Positions 4,705 to 5,050 of a stretch of DNA of 5,050 nt are shown here, piece after piece. Position 1 is the first letter of the stretch; every line of letters begins with the position of its first letter. The position numbers and the translations under genes were made by a program. The stretch is from Alphaproteobacteria bacterium (lineage in GTDB: Bacteria > Pseudomonadota > Alphaproteobacteria > Rickettsiales > UBA998), in assembly GCA_021730835.1 (NCBI GenBank), contig JAKFYP010000219.1, forward strand, positions 1 through 5,050, in the 5' to 3' direction. Under the pieces are notes generated by a model. That model was not told the DNA's origin. It saw nothing but the letters and a program-made list of their open reading frames with translations, and searched no databases.

Positions 4705-5050
4705 TTATTCCCCATCCCCCTCGAATTTTGCCAGTTCAACGGCGGCGCGCACGGCAATTTCGTTCATAATATCGCGGATTTTACCTTCGGGAACCTGTTT
4801 CATCAACTCTTCCATCCGCCCGCGCAACCGCAGCAGACGTTCCATCGGTATTTCCCCAAGCAGGATCGAAATACGCAAATCTTCCAGCGTATCCAGTACG
4901 TTATTACCCGCTCGCACCGCCTTTTTGCGCGCCGCCTCGTGGTCGGAAATCTCCTGAATAGCCAGCATCCCCTGCAACATATTCACCGGCGCGGCGGCAA
5001 CCGGCGCGGCAGCGGATTCCGCCTCCCCCGCCCCGTCCAGCAGACTGGCA
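4705..5050 (-). CDS. fliX: Flagellar assembly regulator FliX, 3' part
   Basis: The open frame runs off the right edge; 114 C-terminal codons are visible, and roughly 25-35 N-terminal residues are missing if it has the usual length of about 140-150. An Ala/Pro-rich linker (SAAAPVAAAP, 5014-4987) is followed by the conserved domain: MLAIQEISD, a basic stretch AARKKAVRAGNNVLDTLEDLR, then ISILLGEIPMERLLRLRGRME, and the closing NEIAVRAAVELAKFE. The last block corresponds to the family's 'DEIELRAAVELAKL' ending. FliX is a cytoplasmic regulator of the flagellar assembly hierarchy; in Caulobacter it works with the activator FlbD and is encoded by flgI. An internal GTG at 4986 is open to use as a start but is not the true start, since the reading frame and linker continue upstream. 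It is convergent with tcmP and probably marks the conserved chromosome beside the island. Confidence 0.87.
   Translation of the reverse strand, partial: ASLLDGAGEAESAAAPVAAAPVNMLQGMLAIQEISDHEAARKKAVRAGNNVLDTLEDLRISILLGEIPMERLLRLRGRMEELMKQVPEGKIRDIMNEIAVRAAVELAKFEGDGE

Overview
The window looks like the edge of a degraded defence or accessory island in an alphaproteobacterial chromosome. Two things point to this class. The minus-strand gene at the right edge reads as FliX, a flagellar assembly regulator known essentially from Alphaproteobacteria. Next to it is a GC-rich palindromic repeat of the kind scattered between genes in alphaproteobacterial genomes. No species can be named.

Layout from left to right. 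Positions 1-245 hold no gene I can support, only short open stretches, followed by a good sigma70-type promoter (193-221). This promoter probably drives a small helix-turn-helix-like hypothetical gene (276-792) broken by one extra G near 378-379. Positions 793-947 are gene-free and packed with hairpins, including a pair of nearly identical 20-bp palindromes in inverted orientation. Two minus-strand genes follow, only 3 bp apart. They form an AbiE-type (type IV) toxin-antitoxin pair: the nucleotidyltransferase toxin AbiEii (948-1907) and its upstream winged-helix AbiEi/DUF6088-type antitoxin (1911-2657). Their promoter is TTGACA-N17-CATAAT, so close to the ATG that the mRNA should be leaderless. 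A perfect 12-bp inverted repeat covers its -35 box and is a likely operator.

Diverging from this pair on the plus strand are a 74-aa XRE-type regulator (2827-3051), an intrinsic terminator (3091-3112), a DUF5131 (phage Gp37/Gp68, 'three-Cys-motif') protein (3135-3980) and its usual partner tcmP (4073-4576, TTG start). DUF5131 has a radical-SAM-like cysteine cluster, and TcmP looks like a SAM-dependent methyltransferase-type Rossmann protein. The pair recurs as neighbours in many genomes, and I know of no established function. Here tcmP is cut off after about 160 codons by the palindromic repeat (about 4553-4672), which supplies a Pro-rich tail and the stop codon. Only 32 bp later the convergent fliX begins.

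The simplest reading is two small defence-like modules (AbiE; XRE/DUF5131/TcmP) back to back around a shared regulatory region, next to conserved flagellar DNA. Decay is visible at both ends: a frameshift on the left and a repeat-truncated tcmP on the right. The AbiE pair is the only module that looks intact.
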